Shown one piece after another: positions 23,498 to 32,545 of a stretch of DNA of 64,000 nt. The notes below the pieces were generated by a model. It saw nothing but the letters and a program-made list of their open reading frames with translations. It did no database searches and was not told where the DNA came from. Source of the DNA: Nitrososphaerota archaeon (GTDB lineage Archaea > Thermoproteota > Nitrososphaeria_A > Caldarchaeales > Calditenuaceae); NCBI GenBank assembly GCA_009889515.1, contig WUQR01000139.1, forward strand, positions 434,001 to 498,000, in the 5' to 3' direction. Within the stretch, counting starts at the first letter, position 1. Each line of letters begins with the position of its first letter. The position numbers and the translations under genes are program-made.

Positions 23498-25381
23498 TTG
23501 ACGATTAAGAAGCTCTTCGAGGAGGCGGAGCGGCTGCTGTCAGGAGCTGGATTGGAGGGTGTGAGGATCAGTCCTCCAAAGTCTCCAGAGTTTGGGGAGG
23601 CCTTTACGCCATACCCACTCGAGGAGGCTAGGCGTAGTGGCGGAAGCCCTCTGGAGCTTGCGAGGGATATAGCCGCCAAGCTGGGGCGTGGAGAGCTTAT
23701 TGAACGCGTGGAGGCTGCCCCGCCTGGATACATAAACTTCTACGCCGATTGGCATCGCTTCTCAGAGTTTACCTTGAGCGAGGTTGTCAGGCTTGGGGCT
23801 GAAGGATACGGCAGATCCCAGGAAGGTGAGGGGCGCGTCGTATTGGTTGAGCATACGAGCGTGAATCCTAACAAGGCTTTGCACATAGGTCATGCGAGGA
23901 ATGTGTATTTGGGGGACACGGTTGCGCGGGTTCTCGCGAAGGTGGGGTACAAGGTCTATGTGCTGAACTATGTGGACGATAGTGGCGCCCAGATGGCCAG
24001 TGTCCTTCTGGGATTCCTCGGGCTGGGGATGCCCATGGAACCGCCCCAGGGCATACGTTTCGACGAGTATTGTGGAGACCACGTATATGTCATGGTCACG
24101 CGGCGGCTGGAGGAGGACAGGTCTCTCGAGGAGAGGCTGAGGTCCCTAGCCAAGAGAATAGAGGAGAAGGGCAGCGAGGAATTCAGACAGGCACGTCTCG
24201 TAGCCGACAGGGTGCTTTCCAATCAGCTCACAACATGCTGGAGGCTCGGAGCGAGATACGATCTGCTCTTCAGGGAGAGCGACGTGGTAGCCTCAGGCCT
24301 CTGGGCCAAGACCTTCAACCTACTACTCGAGAAGGGCATCATCTATAAGGCGGAGGAGGGAGAGAACAGGGGCTGCTGGTGCGTCAACCTCAGCGACCAC
24401 CCAGTCCTCTCCAAGGAGGGTGACGAGATATTGGTAAAGAGCGACGGCTCCACCACTTATGTCGCGAGGGATATCGCCTTCGCCCTATGGAAGCTGGGCG
24501 AATCTGACGTGAAGATAAACGGCAGGCTGTGGGGGCAAAACCCAGACGGCACCCCAATAACAATTACAGAGATGGACTCGGGCACTCCAATTGTTATCCC
24601 TAAGCCAAGCCTGGTTGTGACTGTCGTGGGTTCTGAGCAGAGGAGGCCGCAGGAGGTGGTGCGATACGTGTTATCAAGGCTCGGCGTGGATGGTGGGCGG
24701 TACATACACTACTCCTATGAGCGCGTAGCCCTTAGCCCGGACTCGGCAAGGAGGCTGGGTGTTGAGGCCGTCGAGGGGCGGGCAGTACAGATGAGTGGTA
24801 GAAGGGGGATTTACTTTAAAGTGGATGAGGTTCTAGACGAGTTGAAGAGGCTGGCGGCTGAAGAGGTCAGGAAGAGGCATGGAGACTGGCCTCGAGAGAA
24901 GGTCGATGAGGTGGCCGAGGCCATTGCACAGGGGGCCCTCAGATACTCGATACTGAGGTCGGAGGCTGAGAAGGCAGTGGTATTCGACCTAAGGGAGGCC
25001 ACCAGACTCGAGGGCGACACAGGCCCCTACATACAGTACAGCGTGGCCAGATCTTACAGGATTCTCGAGAAGGCACGGGACCGGGGGATAGAAGCCAACC
25101 CCAAACCCTACGGCGAGCTAGCCAAAGAGGAGAAGCTCCTAATACGCTCAATATCATTCCTACCTCTAGTCATAGAGACGTCGGCTAGGACGCTGAGGTT
25201 GAGGCAGCTGATAACACACTCTAGGGAGATGGCCGTCAACTTTAACGAGTTTTACGAAAAGTGCCCAGTGATAGAGGGTGGGGAGGCTGCGCCATTCAGG
25301 CTGGCCCTAGTTCAAGCATACATCATCGCCCAGACCAGCGCAATGAATCTTACAGGCATCCCAGTACTCCGAGAAATGTAG
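23498..25381 (+). CDS. argS: Arginyl-tRNA synthetase
   Basis: A 627-residue class I synthetase. The N-terminal additional domain ends with APPGYINFYADW. The HIGH motif reads ALHIGHARN in the phrase HTSVNPNKALHIGHARNVYL (split here), and the KMSKS equivalent is VQMSGRRGIYF, as usual in archaeal ArgRS. DALR-type anticodon-binding helices follow (NFNEFYEKCPVIEG, ALVQAYIIAQTSAMNLTGIP). The start is TTG 23498. The 3' end is 5 bases from the convergent HAD gene. The insert near 200-260 (LEEDRSLEERLRSLAKRIEE) is charged and longer than in bacteria. Confidence 0.97.
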   Translation: MTIKKLFEEAERLLSGAGLEGVRISPPKSPEFGEAFTPYPLEEARRSGGSPLELARDIAAKLGRGELIERVEAAPPGYINFYADWHRFSEFTLSEVVRLGAEGYGRSQEGEGRVVLVEHTSVNPNKALHIGHARNVYLGDTVARVLAKVGYKVYVLNYVDDSGAQMASVLLGFLGLGMPMEPPQGIRFDEYCGDHVYVMVTRRLEEDRSLEERLRSLAKRIEEKGSEEFRQARLVADRVLSNQLTTCWRLGARYDLLFRESDVVASGLWAKTFNLLLEKGIIYKAEEGENRGCWCVNLSDHPVLSKEGDEILVKSDGSTTYVARDIAFALWKLGESDVKINGRLWGQNPDGTPITITEMDSGTPIVIPKPSLVVTVVGSEQRRPQEVVRYVLSRLGVDGGRYIHYSYERVALSPDSARRLGVEAVEGRAVQMSGRRGIYFKVDEVLDELKRLAAEEVRKRHGDWPREKVDEVAEAIAQGALRYSILRSEAEKAVVFDLREATRLEGDTGPYIQYSVARSYRILEKARDRGIEANPKPYGELAKEEKLLIRSISFLPLVIETSARTLRLRQLITHSREMAVNFNEFYEKCPVIEGGEAAPFRLALVQAYIIAQTSAMNLTGIPVLREM

Positions 25382-25386
25382 AGTCC

Positions 25387-26160
25387 TCAGAGGAGTAGAG
25401 AAAGCTTCTCGGGGACTTCGGCTGGTGTCTTCGCCACCAACCACTTCTTCGACGACGGATTCTTGCTTATACCTGTCAAGACTAGAATCCCCTTAGAGCC
25501 TATCGCCTCAGCCAGCGCCATATCCACCTCCTCGTTGTCGCCGACTACCACCACCTCCTCAGGCCTCAGGGACAGCTTCTTGAGTGCAAGGTCGGCAATG
25601 TATCTTTCAGGCTTGCCCACAAGTATCGCCCTACGTCTAGTCGATGTCTCGAGGAAGCTAACCAGTGCACCGGCGCCAGGCATCGGTCCCCTCTCAGTCA
25701 TGTATACGTGGTCCTTGTTCGTGGCTATGAAGAGTGCACCATTCATTATGGCGCGATGCCCCTCAACCAGCCTCCAATAACTTATGTCCCTTGTCCCGCC
25801 CGCCACGACGGCGTCAGCCTCATCCCCCCGCGCCACAAGGGTATGACCACCCAAAACAATCTCCTCCACCAGCCCAACATCTCCTACTGGAAACACCCTG
25901 CAAACCCCTCTATGCTCCTTCAAATACTCCGAGGCGGCTAAACCGGAGTTCACAATCTCCTCTGGCCGCGCCTCGATACCCGCTTCAACCAGCTTGTCAA
26001 GGATCATCCTACGTGAGTAGAAGGAGTTGTTCGTAAGGAAGGCGATGCTCAACCCCAACTCTCTAATCCTCCGCACCGACTCGGGAGCTCCGGGTATGGT
26101 GGATTCGCCTAGGAAGAGTGTTCCGTCGAGGTCCATGAGCACGGCCTTGATTCTGGGCAA
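25387..26160 (-). CDS. HAD-superfamily phosphatase, NagD/class IIA
   Basis: A 257-residue phosphatase. Motif I is AVLMDLDGTLFLGESTIPGA (Asp nucleophile and the DxD acid), motif II AFLTNNSFYSRRMI with Thr, and motif III/IV VVVVGDNEEVDMALAEAIG. The C2 cap seen after motif II (VNSGLAASEYLKEHR) is that of class IIA, which includes 4-nitrophenylphosphatase, NagD, and glycerol-phosphate and phosphoglycolate phosphatases. It is last in the minus-strand run with glpA, so a glycerol-phosphate role is possible but unproved. TTG 26160 is the start. Confidence 0.88.
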   Translation of the reverse strand: MPRIKAVLMDLDGTLFLGESTIPGAPESVRRIRELGLSIAFLTNNSFYSRRMILDKLVEAGIEARPEEIVNSGLAASEYLKEHRGVCRVFPVGDVGLVEEIVLGGHTLVARGDEADAVVAGGTRDISYWRLVEGHRAIMNGALFIATNKDHVYMTERGPMPGAGALVSFLETSTRRRAILVGKPERYIADLALKKLSLRPEEVVVVGDNEEVDMALAEAIGSKGILVLTGISKNPSSKKWLVAKTPAEVPEKLSLLL

Positions 26161-26185
26161 AGTCTGTTTGTTGATGTGTAGTGGC

Positions 26186-26653
26186 TTAATTTATACCGGT
26201 ATTGAGTGCCTCCCTGAGCCTGGCTGTTAGGAGTTCAATCTGCCTTTTGGCTACCTTGCGGGTAGTGTCCTCTCCGAGGACTCTCTGAATTATGCCTAGG
26301 TCCGCTTCTGCAGACCAGTTGATTAGCGTCCCCCTCTCTGACGGTGTGACTTTTACATCTATCGTGAGGCCTATCTTTGCGCCCACAACCCTGCCCGTTC
26401 CCAACACCTTCACATCATTGCCTCCCTCGTCTTCGTATCTGAACCTCATATCTGCTCTGAGTCGTGAGAGGTATCCAGTTACCTTCGCTATCTCTTCTAG
26501 GTCCAAGTAGAAGGTTGCCTTGAATTCCCTCTCACTCAAGAGCTCTAGTGAGGCTAGGTTGGGTAGGCATTTGCCCAGCCATTTAGGGTCTCTGAGTCTC
26601 TGCAGTGTCTCAGAGGGGCTTGCTGTAACCTCTATCGTACCCTCTAGCCTCAG
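26186..26653 (-). CDS. CoxG-like SRPBCC-fold protein with a probable CTG start
   Basis: A 155-residue protein if read from CTG 26653, the first codon after an in-frame stop. The N-terminus then reads LRLEGTIEVTASPSETLQRL, DPKWLGKCLPNL, the standard CoxG/SRPBCC opening, while the next ATG at 26539 removes 38 conserved residues. The CTG overlaps the glpA stop as CTGA, like other NTGA couplings in this genome. The helix-grip fold binds hydrophobic ligands; CoxG recruits CO dehydrogenase to the membrane. No CO dehydrogenase genes are nearby, so its partner is unknown. Confidence 0.75.
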   Translation of the reverse strand: MRLEGTIEVTASPSETLQRLRDPKWLGKCLPNLASLELLSEREFKATFYLDLEEIAKVTGYLSRLRADMRFRYEDEGGNDVKVLGTGRVVGAKIGLTIDVKVTPSERGTLINWSAEADLGIIQRVLGEDTTRKVAKRQIELLTARLREALNTGIN

Positions 26654-27960
26654 CCTCTCTCACCTATTCTCTTTGCGAAGACTAGGGGGAGTAGTAGGCT
26701 CCAGTACCTCTCACCATCTATCGTCTCGAGCGACTCGTCTATCATGGTTCTCAGCTGTCCCACCACCTCGCCGGCCTCTAGTGCAGCCCTAATATCCTTT
26801 GCCTCCTCTTTGCTCGGATGGTTGAGTCTGGTCTTATCCGTGAAGCTGCCCGTCGGGATGCCTAGGTGCCGTGCTATGGTGTTCACCGCGTTTTCAGCTA
26901 TTAGCCTACCGGTGGTCAGCTTACCCCCCACCGCTGTGACGAACCCTTCTACACCCTCCTCGGAGTGGTCAATAATCTCAAAACTTCTCGTCATTTCGCG
27001 TAGGTCTGTCTCACCCCCATTTTTCGCTATGAGCGGTCTGACGGAGGCGTAGAGGCGTGAAAACCCCACCTCCCTGAGGGCTGGTACCACTTCCCCGCAC
27101 TCTTGGAGGATTATTTCAGCGTCTTCTTCTCCTACTTCGATTCTTTCGAGGTCTTCGGTGAGCTTTGCGGTTGTTCCCGCGATGGTTGCGCCTGCTGCGT
27201 ATGGGACTATTATGTCGCCGTCGCTCGGCGGCCTCATCCTGTTTATTATGTGGCGTGTCAGGCTGGCGCTGGCCACCCCCATAACTCCTGCGGCAGGTAT
27301 GACCTCTACTGAGAGACCAGCCTTCTTTGCAACCTCACCACACCAGGGTCCAGCCGCATTAACAACGCCCCTACACCGAAGCTTGAAGAAGCCGCTGGAG
27401 GAGAACGCCTCGACACCAGTTACTTGGCCGCCCTCGACCCGTATCCTCTCCACAGAAGCCCCCTCAACTACGCTGGCCCCCTTTGACAGGGCTACAAGTA
27501 AGGCAGAATAGGCTAGGTCCCTCGCGTAAACCACTTTATCTGGGACTAGGATGGCGGAGCGGGCCTTGGGCGTTATGTTCGGCTCTAGGGTCCTGAGCAG
27601 GTCTACGTCGACGTCGGTTGAAGGTATCCCAGCCCTTTTACAGGAGCTTACAAGCTGGTGGTGGTATTCCTCCTCCTCGGGGCTTACAGAGACGAAGAAG
27701 CCTCCAACATCTCGAATACAGTGGGGCGCGATCTCCGTGAGAATCCTATTCTCCTTGATACACTCCTCTGCAGCCTTCGGGTCTGTGGTCGCGTATCTCG
27801 CACCGCTGTGCAGCATTCCATGACTCCTCCCAGAAGTCCCCGAGCAGATCCTCCGCCTCTCCAATAGTAAGACTGAGGCTCCCCTGAGTGCAAGGTCGAG
27901 TGTTGCGAAGACGCCCACAATCCCTCCACCAACAACAACCACGTCGTAATAGTCCCTCAA
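26650..27960 (-). CDS. glpA: FAD-dependent glycerol-3-phosphate dehydrogenase
   Basis: A 436-residue flavoprotein. The dinucleotide fold is VVVVGGGIVGVFATLDLALRG (split here as VVVGGGIVGV), followed by RRRICSGTSGRSHGMLHSG, the conserved GlpA/GlpD FAD contact. Later motifs are GVVNAAGPWCGEVAKKAG and GFVTAVGGKLTTGRLIAENA. It oxidises glycerol-3-phosphate to dihydroxyacetone phosphate. It lacks the C-terminal BFD-type [2Fe-2S] domain of anaerobic GlpA. The GlpC-like Fe-S protein at 39413 and GlpK at 13106 complete the set. It overlaps the CoxG-like gene by CTGA. Confidence 0.92.
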   Translation of the reverse strand: MRDYYDVVVVGGGIVGVFATLDLALRGASVLLLERRRICSGTSGRSHGMLHSGARYATTDPKAAEECIKENRILTEIAPHCIRDVGGFFVSVSPEEEEYHHQLVSSCKRAGIPSTDVDVDLLRTLEPNITPKARSAILVPDKVVYARDLAYSALLVALSKGASVVEGASVERIRVEGGQVTGVEAFSSSGFFKLRCRGVVNAAGPWCGEVAKKAGLSVEVIPAAGVMGVASASLTRHIINRMRPPSDGDIIVPYAAGATIAGTTAKLTEDLERIEVGEEDAEIILQECGEVVPALREVGFSRLYASVRPLIAKNGGETDLREMTRSFEIIDHSEEGVEGFVTAVGGKLTTGRLIAENAVNTIARHLGIPTGSFTDKTRLNHPSKEEAKDIRAALEAGEVVGQLRTMIDESLETIDGERYWSLLLPLVFAKRIGERG

Positions 27961-27979
27961 AGCTGCTCTACTCCACCAG

Positions 27980-28429
27980 CTAGCCTTTACCGTTCCGATG
28001 GCTTATCATCCTTTCCTTGGGAATCAGAGGGTAGATTCGCCCATCCCGCGAGACGCGGCCTGATCCGAGAAAGAGCCACCCCATCTTGACAACGGCTATC
28101 CCCGATTCAAGGCCACTCCTCTCGATTGGCGCCCCCCTCATCCAGTTCTCCGCCTCATTCATCGAGACCTCTACTACGCCCCCCTCTAGGTAGGGTCCGA
28201 GGAGCTGACTACCCTCGATTGAGAGATAGTAGTCTTCGCCCATTTTCTTGGCCGCGTAAACCCCCATGGTGACAACGCCCTTCAAGCGTGTAGCAGTCTC
28301 CAGTGCTGTGTGTGTCACACACCTGACCTTCTTACCCTTCTCCGTGAAGACGAGCTGGGATGGGAGGTCGTTGACTCTTAGGAAGCGTGAGAGGGTGGAG
28401 AAGCTGTCTCTACCCATGATGCGGGCCAT
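27980..28429 (-). CDS. Stand-alone PUA-like RNA-binding protein related to the C-terminus of NOL1/NOP2 methylases
   Basis: A 149-residue protein. The end EAENWMRGAPIE then GIAVVKMGWLFLGSGRVSRD and GRIYPLIPKERM matches the PUA-type tail seen after the methylase domain in RsmF/NOP2 proteins and in Nip7-like proteins. It lies three bases after the NSUN-type methylase gene, so the two probably form one enzyme in two chains. The N-terminal ~50 residues (RFLRVNDLPSQLVFTEKGKK) resemble the pre-PUA part. The exact family is not certain. Confidence 0.7.
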   Translation of the reverse strand: MARIMGRDSFSTLSRFLRVNDLPSQLVFTEKGKKVRCVTHTALETATRLKGVVTMGVYAAKKMGEDYYLSIEGSQLLGPYLEGGVVEVSMNEAENWMRGAPIERSGLESGIAVVKMGWLFLGSGRVSRDGRIYPLIPKERMISHRNGKG

Positions 28430-28432
28430 GAC

Positions 28433-29365
28433 TCACTCCCTCCTAATCTTGGCGATGAAGAACCCCTCACCACCGTTATCGTAGGGGTAGCATTTGAAAC
28501 ACTTCTCCACCTCCGGGCTGAACCTCTCACCACCAAACTCTTCCAAGGGTCTGCGCCACCTAAGACCCGCGGGCCTGACCTCCTCTAGCCTCGCCTCCGG
28601 ATGCCTCTCAAGGAACCGCGATATTACTGCCTCATTCTCGAGAGGGTGTATTGTGCAGGTCGAGTAGACTATTACTCCGCCCGGCTTTAAGCACCTGTAC
28701 CCAGATTCTAGGAGGGCTGCTTGGAGTGGTTGGAGTCGCCTGCTATGGTTGTACCTATATCTCTTGAGGACTGACCAGTCCTTGCTCACTACTCCTAGAG
28801 AGCTGCAGGGCGCGTCGACGAGCACCCTATAAAACAAGCCTGCAGCCCACCTGCTGAAGAGCCTACCATCTGTAAGTGTTACGATTGAGTTGACCGCTCC
28901 CCAGCGCTGTAGGTTGAATGAGAGGGCCTTCACCCTCTTACTCGAGACATCGTTAGCTACAACAACGCCGTCGAGCCCCACGAGCTGGGCCATCTGGGTA
29001 GACTTGCTGCCGGGCGCGGCGCAGAGGTCGAGGCACCTATCACCAGCCCTTACGTCTAGAACCTCTACTGGAAGCATCGACACAGGACCCTGAATATAGA
29101 TTAGGCCGAGCATGTGTTCGATAGAGTCTCCAAGATTAGTCACCGGGGCTTCGAGAACCCTGTAACCGTGTCTAACCCATGCCAGTGGCTCAAGCCTCCA
29201 CCCTCTACGACTCATGAACTCTTTAACGTCCTCTTCGCGGAACTTTAACGTGTTCAGCCTCACGCACTCGGGTAAAGGCTCCTCCACCGCCTTCAAATAG
29301 GCCTCGAGGTCGAGGTCCGGGAGCTGTGATACAAGCATCTTGAAATCCTCCGAGAGAGCTATCAT
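28433..29365 (-). CDS. NOL1/NOP2/Sun-family RNA cytosine-5 methyltransferase
   Basis: A 310-residue enzyme from ATG 29365, which overlaps the previous stop (ATGA). SAM-binding motif I is CLDLCAAPGSKSTQMAQLVG, motif IV VLVDAPCSSLGVVSKDW with the Cys that releases product, motif VI VIVYSTCTIHPLENEA with the catalytic Cys. It makes m5C in rRNA or tRNA. The C-terminal RNA-binding tail of many relatives is missing and is encoded by the next gene. The end FKCYPYDNGGEGFFIAKI is the usual C-terminal motif. The target RNA cannot be told. Confidence 0.93.
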   Translation of the reverse strand: MIALSEDFKMLVSQLPDLDLEAYLKAVEEPLPECVRLNTLKFREEDVKEFMSRRGWRLEPLAWVRHGYRVLEAPVTNLGDSIEHMLGLIYIQGPVSMLPVEVLDVRAGDRCLDLCAAPGSKSTQMAQLVGLDGVVVANDVSSKRVKALSFNLQRWGAVNSIVTLTDGRLFSRWAAGLFYRVLVDAPCSSLGVVSKDWSVLKRYRYNHSRRLQPLQAALLESGYRCLKPGGVIVYSTCTIHPLENEAVISRFLERHPEARLEEVRPAGLRWRRPLEEFGGERFSPEVEKCFKCYPYDNGGEGFFIAKIRRE

Positions 29366-30012
29366 TTGAAAATCTCCCCAGTCCCCTGATACCATAGAAG
29401 GAGGTCAAGGGCTTCTGGTGGTACACCTACAATCCGCGCAGCCTCCATAAACCTCTCTTCAACAAACAAATACCTACTCCTACTTGAGACGTCCACCTCG
29501 CTTTCCAGCACACCAATTCTAAGCAGGCCTCTCAGAATGTGCCTATCAATTATAGCCAGACCCTCATACCCTATGTTTCTCAAAAAGTGGGAGGCCTCCT
29601 TATAGCCCATCCCCCATACCTCCCTCACCAAGACCTCCCTCGTGGCGTGGGCATCTGCCCCGAGAATTCGCGGAAGGGCCAAGCCACCCTCCAACTTTCT
29701 CCGGTTCTGCACTATGTATCGGGCTTTATTGCTTGGAAACCTAACACCCCAACGCCTAAGCACGGTGTATATCTCGCGGCTGCGGCCTGCCTTTAGGAGC
29801 CCCCTTTCTGAGAGCTCTCTAACCGCCGAGTCAGCTCTTCTCGCGCTAGTCTGCGGGGTGAGGATGCAGAAGACAAGCTCCTCGAAGAGCCTATAACCAT
29901 CGCTCTTATCCACCCTCCTGAACTCTTCAAGCCTCTGCTCAATCACATCTTTCAGTCTCGAATACTCCTCCCTCAGCCTGCCCACATAAGCGTCGTTGAT
30001 AGCTGGCGTCAC
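29362..30012 (-). CDS. ogg: 8-oxoguanine DNA glycosylase/AP lyase, archaeal Ogg2 type
   Basis: A HhH-superfamily glycosylase, about 216 residues from GTG 30012 (a longer frame upstream would run into herA). Marks are FEELVFCILTPQTSARRADS, VRFPSNKARYIVQNR, and the helix-hairpin-helix MGYKEASHFLRNIGYEGLAI with the catalytic Lys, followed by the catalytic Asp in IIDRHILRGLL. The C-terminal GTGEIFK end matches the family's K/F tail that binds the base. It removes 8-oxoguanine. It lies 28 bases after herA in the NurA-HerA run and overlaps the methylase start. Confidence 0.88.
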   Translation of the reverse strand: MTPAINDAYVGRLREEYSRLKDVIEQRLEEFRRVDKSDGYRLFEELVFCILTPQTSARRADSAVRELSERGLLKAGRSREIYTVLRRWGVRFPSNKARYIVQNRRKLEGGLALPRILGADAHATREVLVREVWGMGYKEASHFLRNIGYEGLAIIDRHILRGLLRIGVLESEVDVSSRSRYLFVEERFMEAARIVGVPPEALDLLLWYQGTGEIFK

Positions 30013-30040
30013 TCCAAGTGTAGAGGAGTGTTGGGCGTCT

Positions 30041-31489
30041 CTAAACCTTTTGTTCCACCGATTTAAAAAATCTCTTCGTACGCCCCAGAACCCTTGCATT
30101 TATGTCCTTAATCTTGACGAGGACCGGTATGTTGCCCACGACGCTACCGACTATGAGGGCCTGGCCGAGCTCGAGCGAGGGAGCAATCCTCTTAACCGTC
30201 TCCGAGTCCACGTGGCTGAATCTGGAGAGGGCTTCAAGGTCGTTCTCGTTTACAAAGTTGAAGAGAAACAGGTTGTCTGCCTGTCTGTAGATGAGTTCTG
30301 GGATTGAGTCGGGCTGATTGGTCACGAAGATGGGTGAGATTCCGAGGTGGCGCATCCTCGTGACTATATCCTCCCAATATGTCTCGCCTACGTAGAGGTG
30401 TGCCTCCTCGGAGACTAGGAAGAGTGGTGGGATAGAGTTTTCTGAGAGGTGTTTTGTAATCCCGCTGAGGACGTATTCGACGACCATCCTCCTCACCATG
30501 GGCCTCAGCCTTGACAGGTCGACAACTACTAGGAGCCCATCTTCCCTGCTGTTAAATAGCTGGTATATTGGGTCGTAGTCTCCATCTATGATGAATCCTG
30601 AGCCAAGTATGACGTGCAGCCTGCTCATCAATGCGTCTCTCACCGCCTCGTTCATGTGGGCTCTACGTACCTCGCCGAGAAGGTCCTCGATGGTGAGCTT
30701 GCCATTTTTCTCCAAGTATTCCCAGAGTCTCGCAAACTCTCTTATGCTGTTTTGCGGGGTTGCGAACACGTGCTCAAGGATGTCCATAATCACGTCCATA
30801 CCTATGGTCTCCAGACCAACTCTGAAGTCTATGCAAGGTCTCGCCACTACCACCTTGTCGGCGACATCGTTAGACTCTCCTTTCTTCGCTTGGCCGAGCC
30901 CGCAGTATTCCCCGTTAATATCGAATACAAGTGCATAGCACCCGTGCCTAATAAGCTCGTATAGCAGGACTTTTACAGAGTGCGATTTTCCCGTCCCCTT
31001 CCTACCTGTGACAATTGTTAATGAGTTGTCGAGGTCTGCGGCATCTATTGTTATTGGCTCGCCGAATGATTCTCCAATCTCGATAGGTATCTTGGGCTCT
31101 CCCCTAACGTGTTTTAACACCTCGCTTGTAGGGATTCGCTGGATTTTGGATGAGAATCTTGAGGGAATCCAGAGAGAGTTAAACCTGACACCATCACGCC
31201 ATACTACTGTACGGAGCTTCGCAACTATGACCTTCGACTCACGGATTGAGAGGGTGATAGAGTTGACGCCATGCGGGTCATATATGGTCATGGAGGCTTT
31301 CTGGAGTGTTAGCTCTCTGAGGAGGTCTTCGAGGAGGCCTGGAATGTCGGCATACTCCACATCTATAACCTCGAGTATGAGGGCCTTGTCTCCCTCGACA
31401 GCGGCTATGTACTCGCCTCGCTCTATCTCAGTGTCGCCTGGAAGCGCGAGTATCTCAAATGTGCCGTTACTCTTACGTAGGATCTTCAT
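30041..31489 (-). CDS. herA: HerA hexameric DNA helicase/translocase (copy 1)
   Basis: A 482-residue FtsK-HerA ATPase. The N-terminal HAS-barrel region runs to ~140, Walker A is GRKGTGKSH (162-170), Walker B FLVSEEAHLYV, and the arginine-finger region with TRMRHLGISPIFVTNQPDSI is typical. HerA works with NurA nuclease to resect DNA ends with Mre11-Rad50 for homologous recombination. Its ATG overlaps nurA by 17 bases, so the two are co-translated. A second, different HerA is encoded at 61580. The Mre11-Rad50 genes are not in the window. Confidence 0.93.
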   Translation of the reverse strand: MKILRKSNGTFEILALPGDTEIERGEYIAAVEGDKALILEVIDVEYADIPGLLEDLLRELTLQKASMTIYDPHGVNSITLSIRESKVIVAKLRTVVWRDGVRFNSLWIPSRFSSKIQRIPTSEVLKHVRGEPKIPIEIGESFGEPITIDAADLDNSLTIVTGRKGTGKSHSVKVLLYELIRHGCYALVFDINGEYCGLGQAKKGESNDVADKVVVARPCIDFRVGLETIGMDVIMDILEHVFATPQNSIREFARLWEYLEKNGKLTIEDLLGEVRRAHMNEAVRDALMSRLHVILGSGFIIDGDYDPIYQLFNSREDGLLVVVDLSRLRPMVRRMVVEYVLSGITKHLSENSIPPLFLVSEEAHLYVGETYWEDIVTRMRHLGISPIFVTNQPDSIPELIYRQADNLFLFNFVNENDLEALSRFSHVDSETVKRIAPSLELGQALIVGSVVGNIPVLVKIKDINARVLGRTKRFFKSVEQKV

Positions 31490-32492
31490 GGCTCCTCGGC
31501 TCGAAGGGTGTTAATACCATCAGGCGTTGATTGAAGATGCTTGAGACGGCGGTGCTTGTCTGCCCCAAGAGGGTGCTTCGCATAGCCACAACATCCATCC
31601 AGCTGAATGTTGCGTGGCTGTGTGCAAGTACCAGTGTCTCTGGATAGCCATGTATCAGGGCGTCCGATGAGAGCAGGGATGAGAGGGCATTAACCCCCCT
31701 CTCTGCAGGATAGGCATCAACCCTGAATGGGTAGAGCGATGGTGCGAGCTTCGCCAAAAAGACACTTCCCAGAGGCCTGATACCACCCCAAATAGATCTC
31801 ACGGGTCCTGTCAGATCCCGGACATAGGGAGGTGATATGCTGCTGTCTTTAAGCATCGTCTCCGGTCCTCCCTTTACCAGCAGGCTCTCCTTGGAGAAGG
31901 CGAGTATGGCGCGGCCTGTGTAGTCAGCCGTCTCGAGGATAGTTTCTAATAGGCTGCTGGACCTGTCGTATCCAGCTACAAGCGTCCCGTCGAAGAGGTA
32001 GAGGCCTCCCCTAATGTTAGTGATGGCCCAAAGCTGTACAAGTCTCTCAAAGTATCTGAGCTCATCTCTCACCTCGTGTCCTACACTAAGCGGCGACGCG
32101 GGCTTCACCAGCCTCAGGACCGGGCCTATCACCTTCACAGAGACACCCTCGCGAGACCTATAGACGATGGCGGCCCTCAGCCCGATTACCGGTCCCTGTC
32201 TAGACTCCGCCACCCGCACCACAGATGCGTCAACCGCCACGATGTCTTTGGGGGGCGCAGGCTCCAGTGTAATGACCGGGCCATCCAGCTCTACGAGGTG
32301 GAGCGGAACCCAATCCTTCTCCTCCCACAGCTCAGCCACCGACTCTGGCGTCTGTTGGAAGGGCCTAAGCCCACCGTTTAGTTCTGCGAGGGGGATGGTG
32401 TTTATGTCCTCGATATAACTCATAAATACCTCCTCGACGGGTTTATTCATGGTGTTCAGCTTGCTCAAGATGTTGTCCACGTCCACCGGCAC
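31473..32492 (-). CDS. nurA: NurA 5'-3' nuclease (copy 1)
   Basis: About 339 residues from GTG 32492. The NurA domain has the metal-binding VAVDASVVRVAESRQGP and the second acidic motif LYLFDGTLVAGYD, with the later conserved FAKLAPSLYPFRVDAYP-like segment and the end LIHGYPETLVLAHSHATFS with its histidines. Start choice: TATA element AATTAATAAG at 32519-32529 lies 31 bases upstream of GTG 32492; earlier codons would sit upstream of the transcript. NurA threads DNA through the HerA ring and degrades the 5' strand. It starts the operon nurA-herA-ogg. Confidence 0.9.
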   Translation of the reverse strand: MPVDVDNILSKLNTMNKPVEEVFMSYIEDINTIPLAELNGGLRPFQQTPESVAELWEEKDWVPLHLVELDGPVITLEPAPPKDIVAVDASVVRVAESRQGPVIGLRAAIVYRSREGVSVKVIGPVLRLVKPASPLSVGHEVRDELRYFERLVQLWAITNIRGGLYLFDGTLVAGYDRSSSLLETILETADYTGRAILAFSKESLLVKGGPETMLKDSSISPPYVRDLTGPVRSIWGGIRPLGSVFLAKLAPSLYPFRVDAYPAERGVNALSSLLSSDALIHGYPETLVLAHSHATFSWMDVVAMRSTLLGQTSTAVSSIFNQRLMVLTPFEPRSHEDPT

Positions 32493-32518
32493 CCGTCTAA
32501 TCCAACTGTGGTGCTTGC

Positions 32519-32529
32519 TTATTAATTTT
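32519..32529. promoter_or_regulatory. Shared TATA element, nurA / winged-helix gene
   Basis: TTATTAATTTT is centred about 31 bases from the nurA GTG (32492) and about 23 bases from the plus-strand ATG at 32546. No other AT-rich box occurs in the gap. Confidence 0.5.
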
Positions 32530-32545
32530 GCGCAAGATGAGCAAC

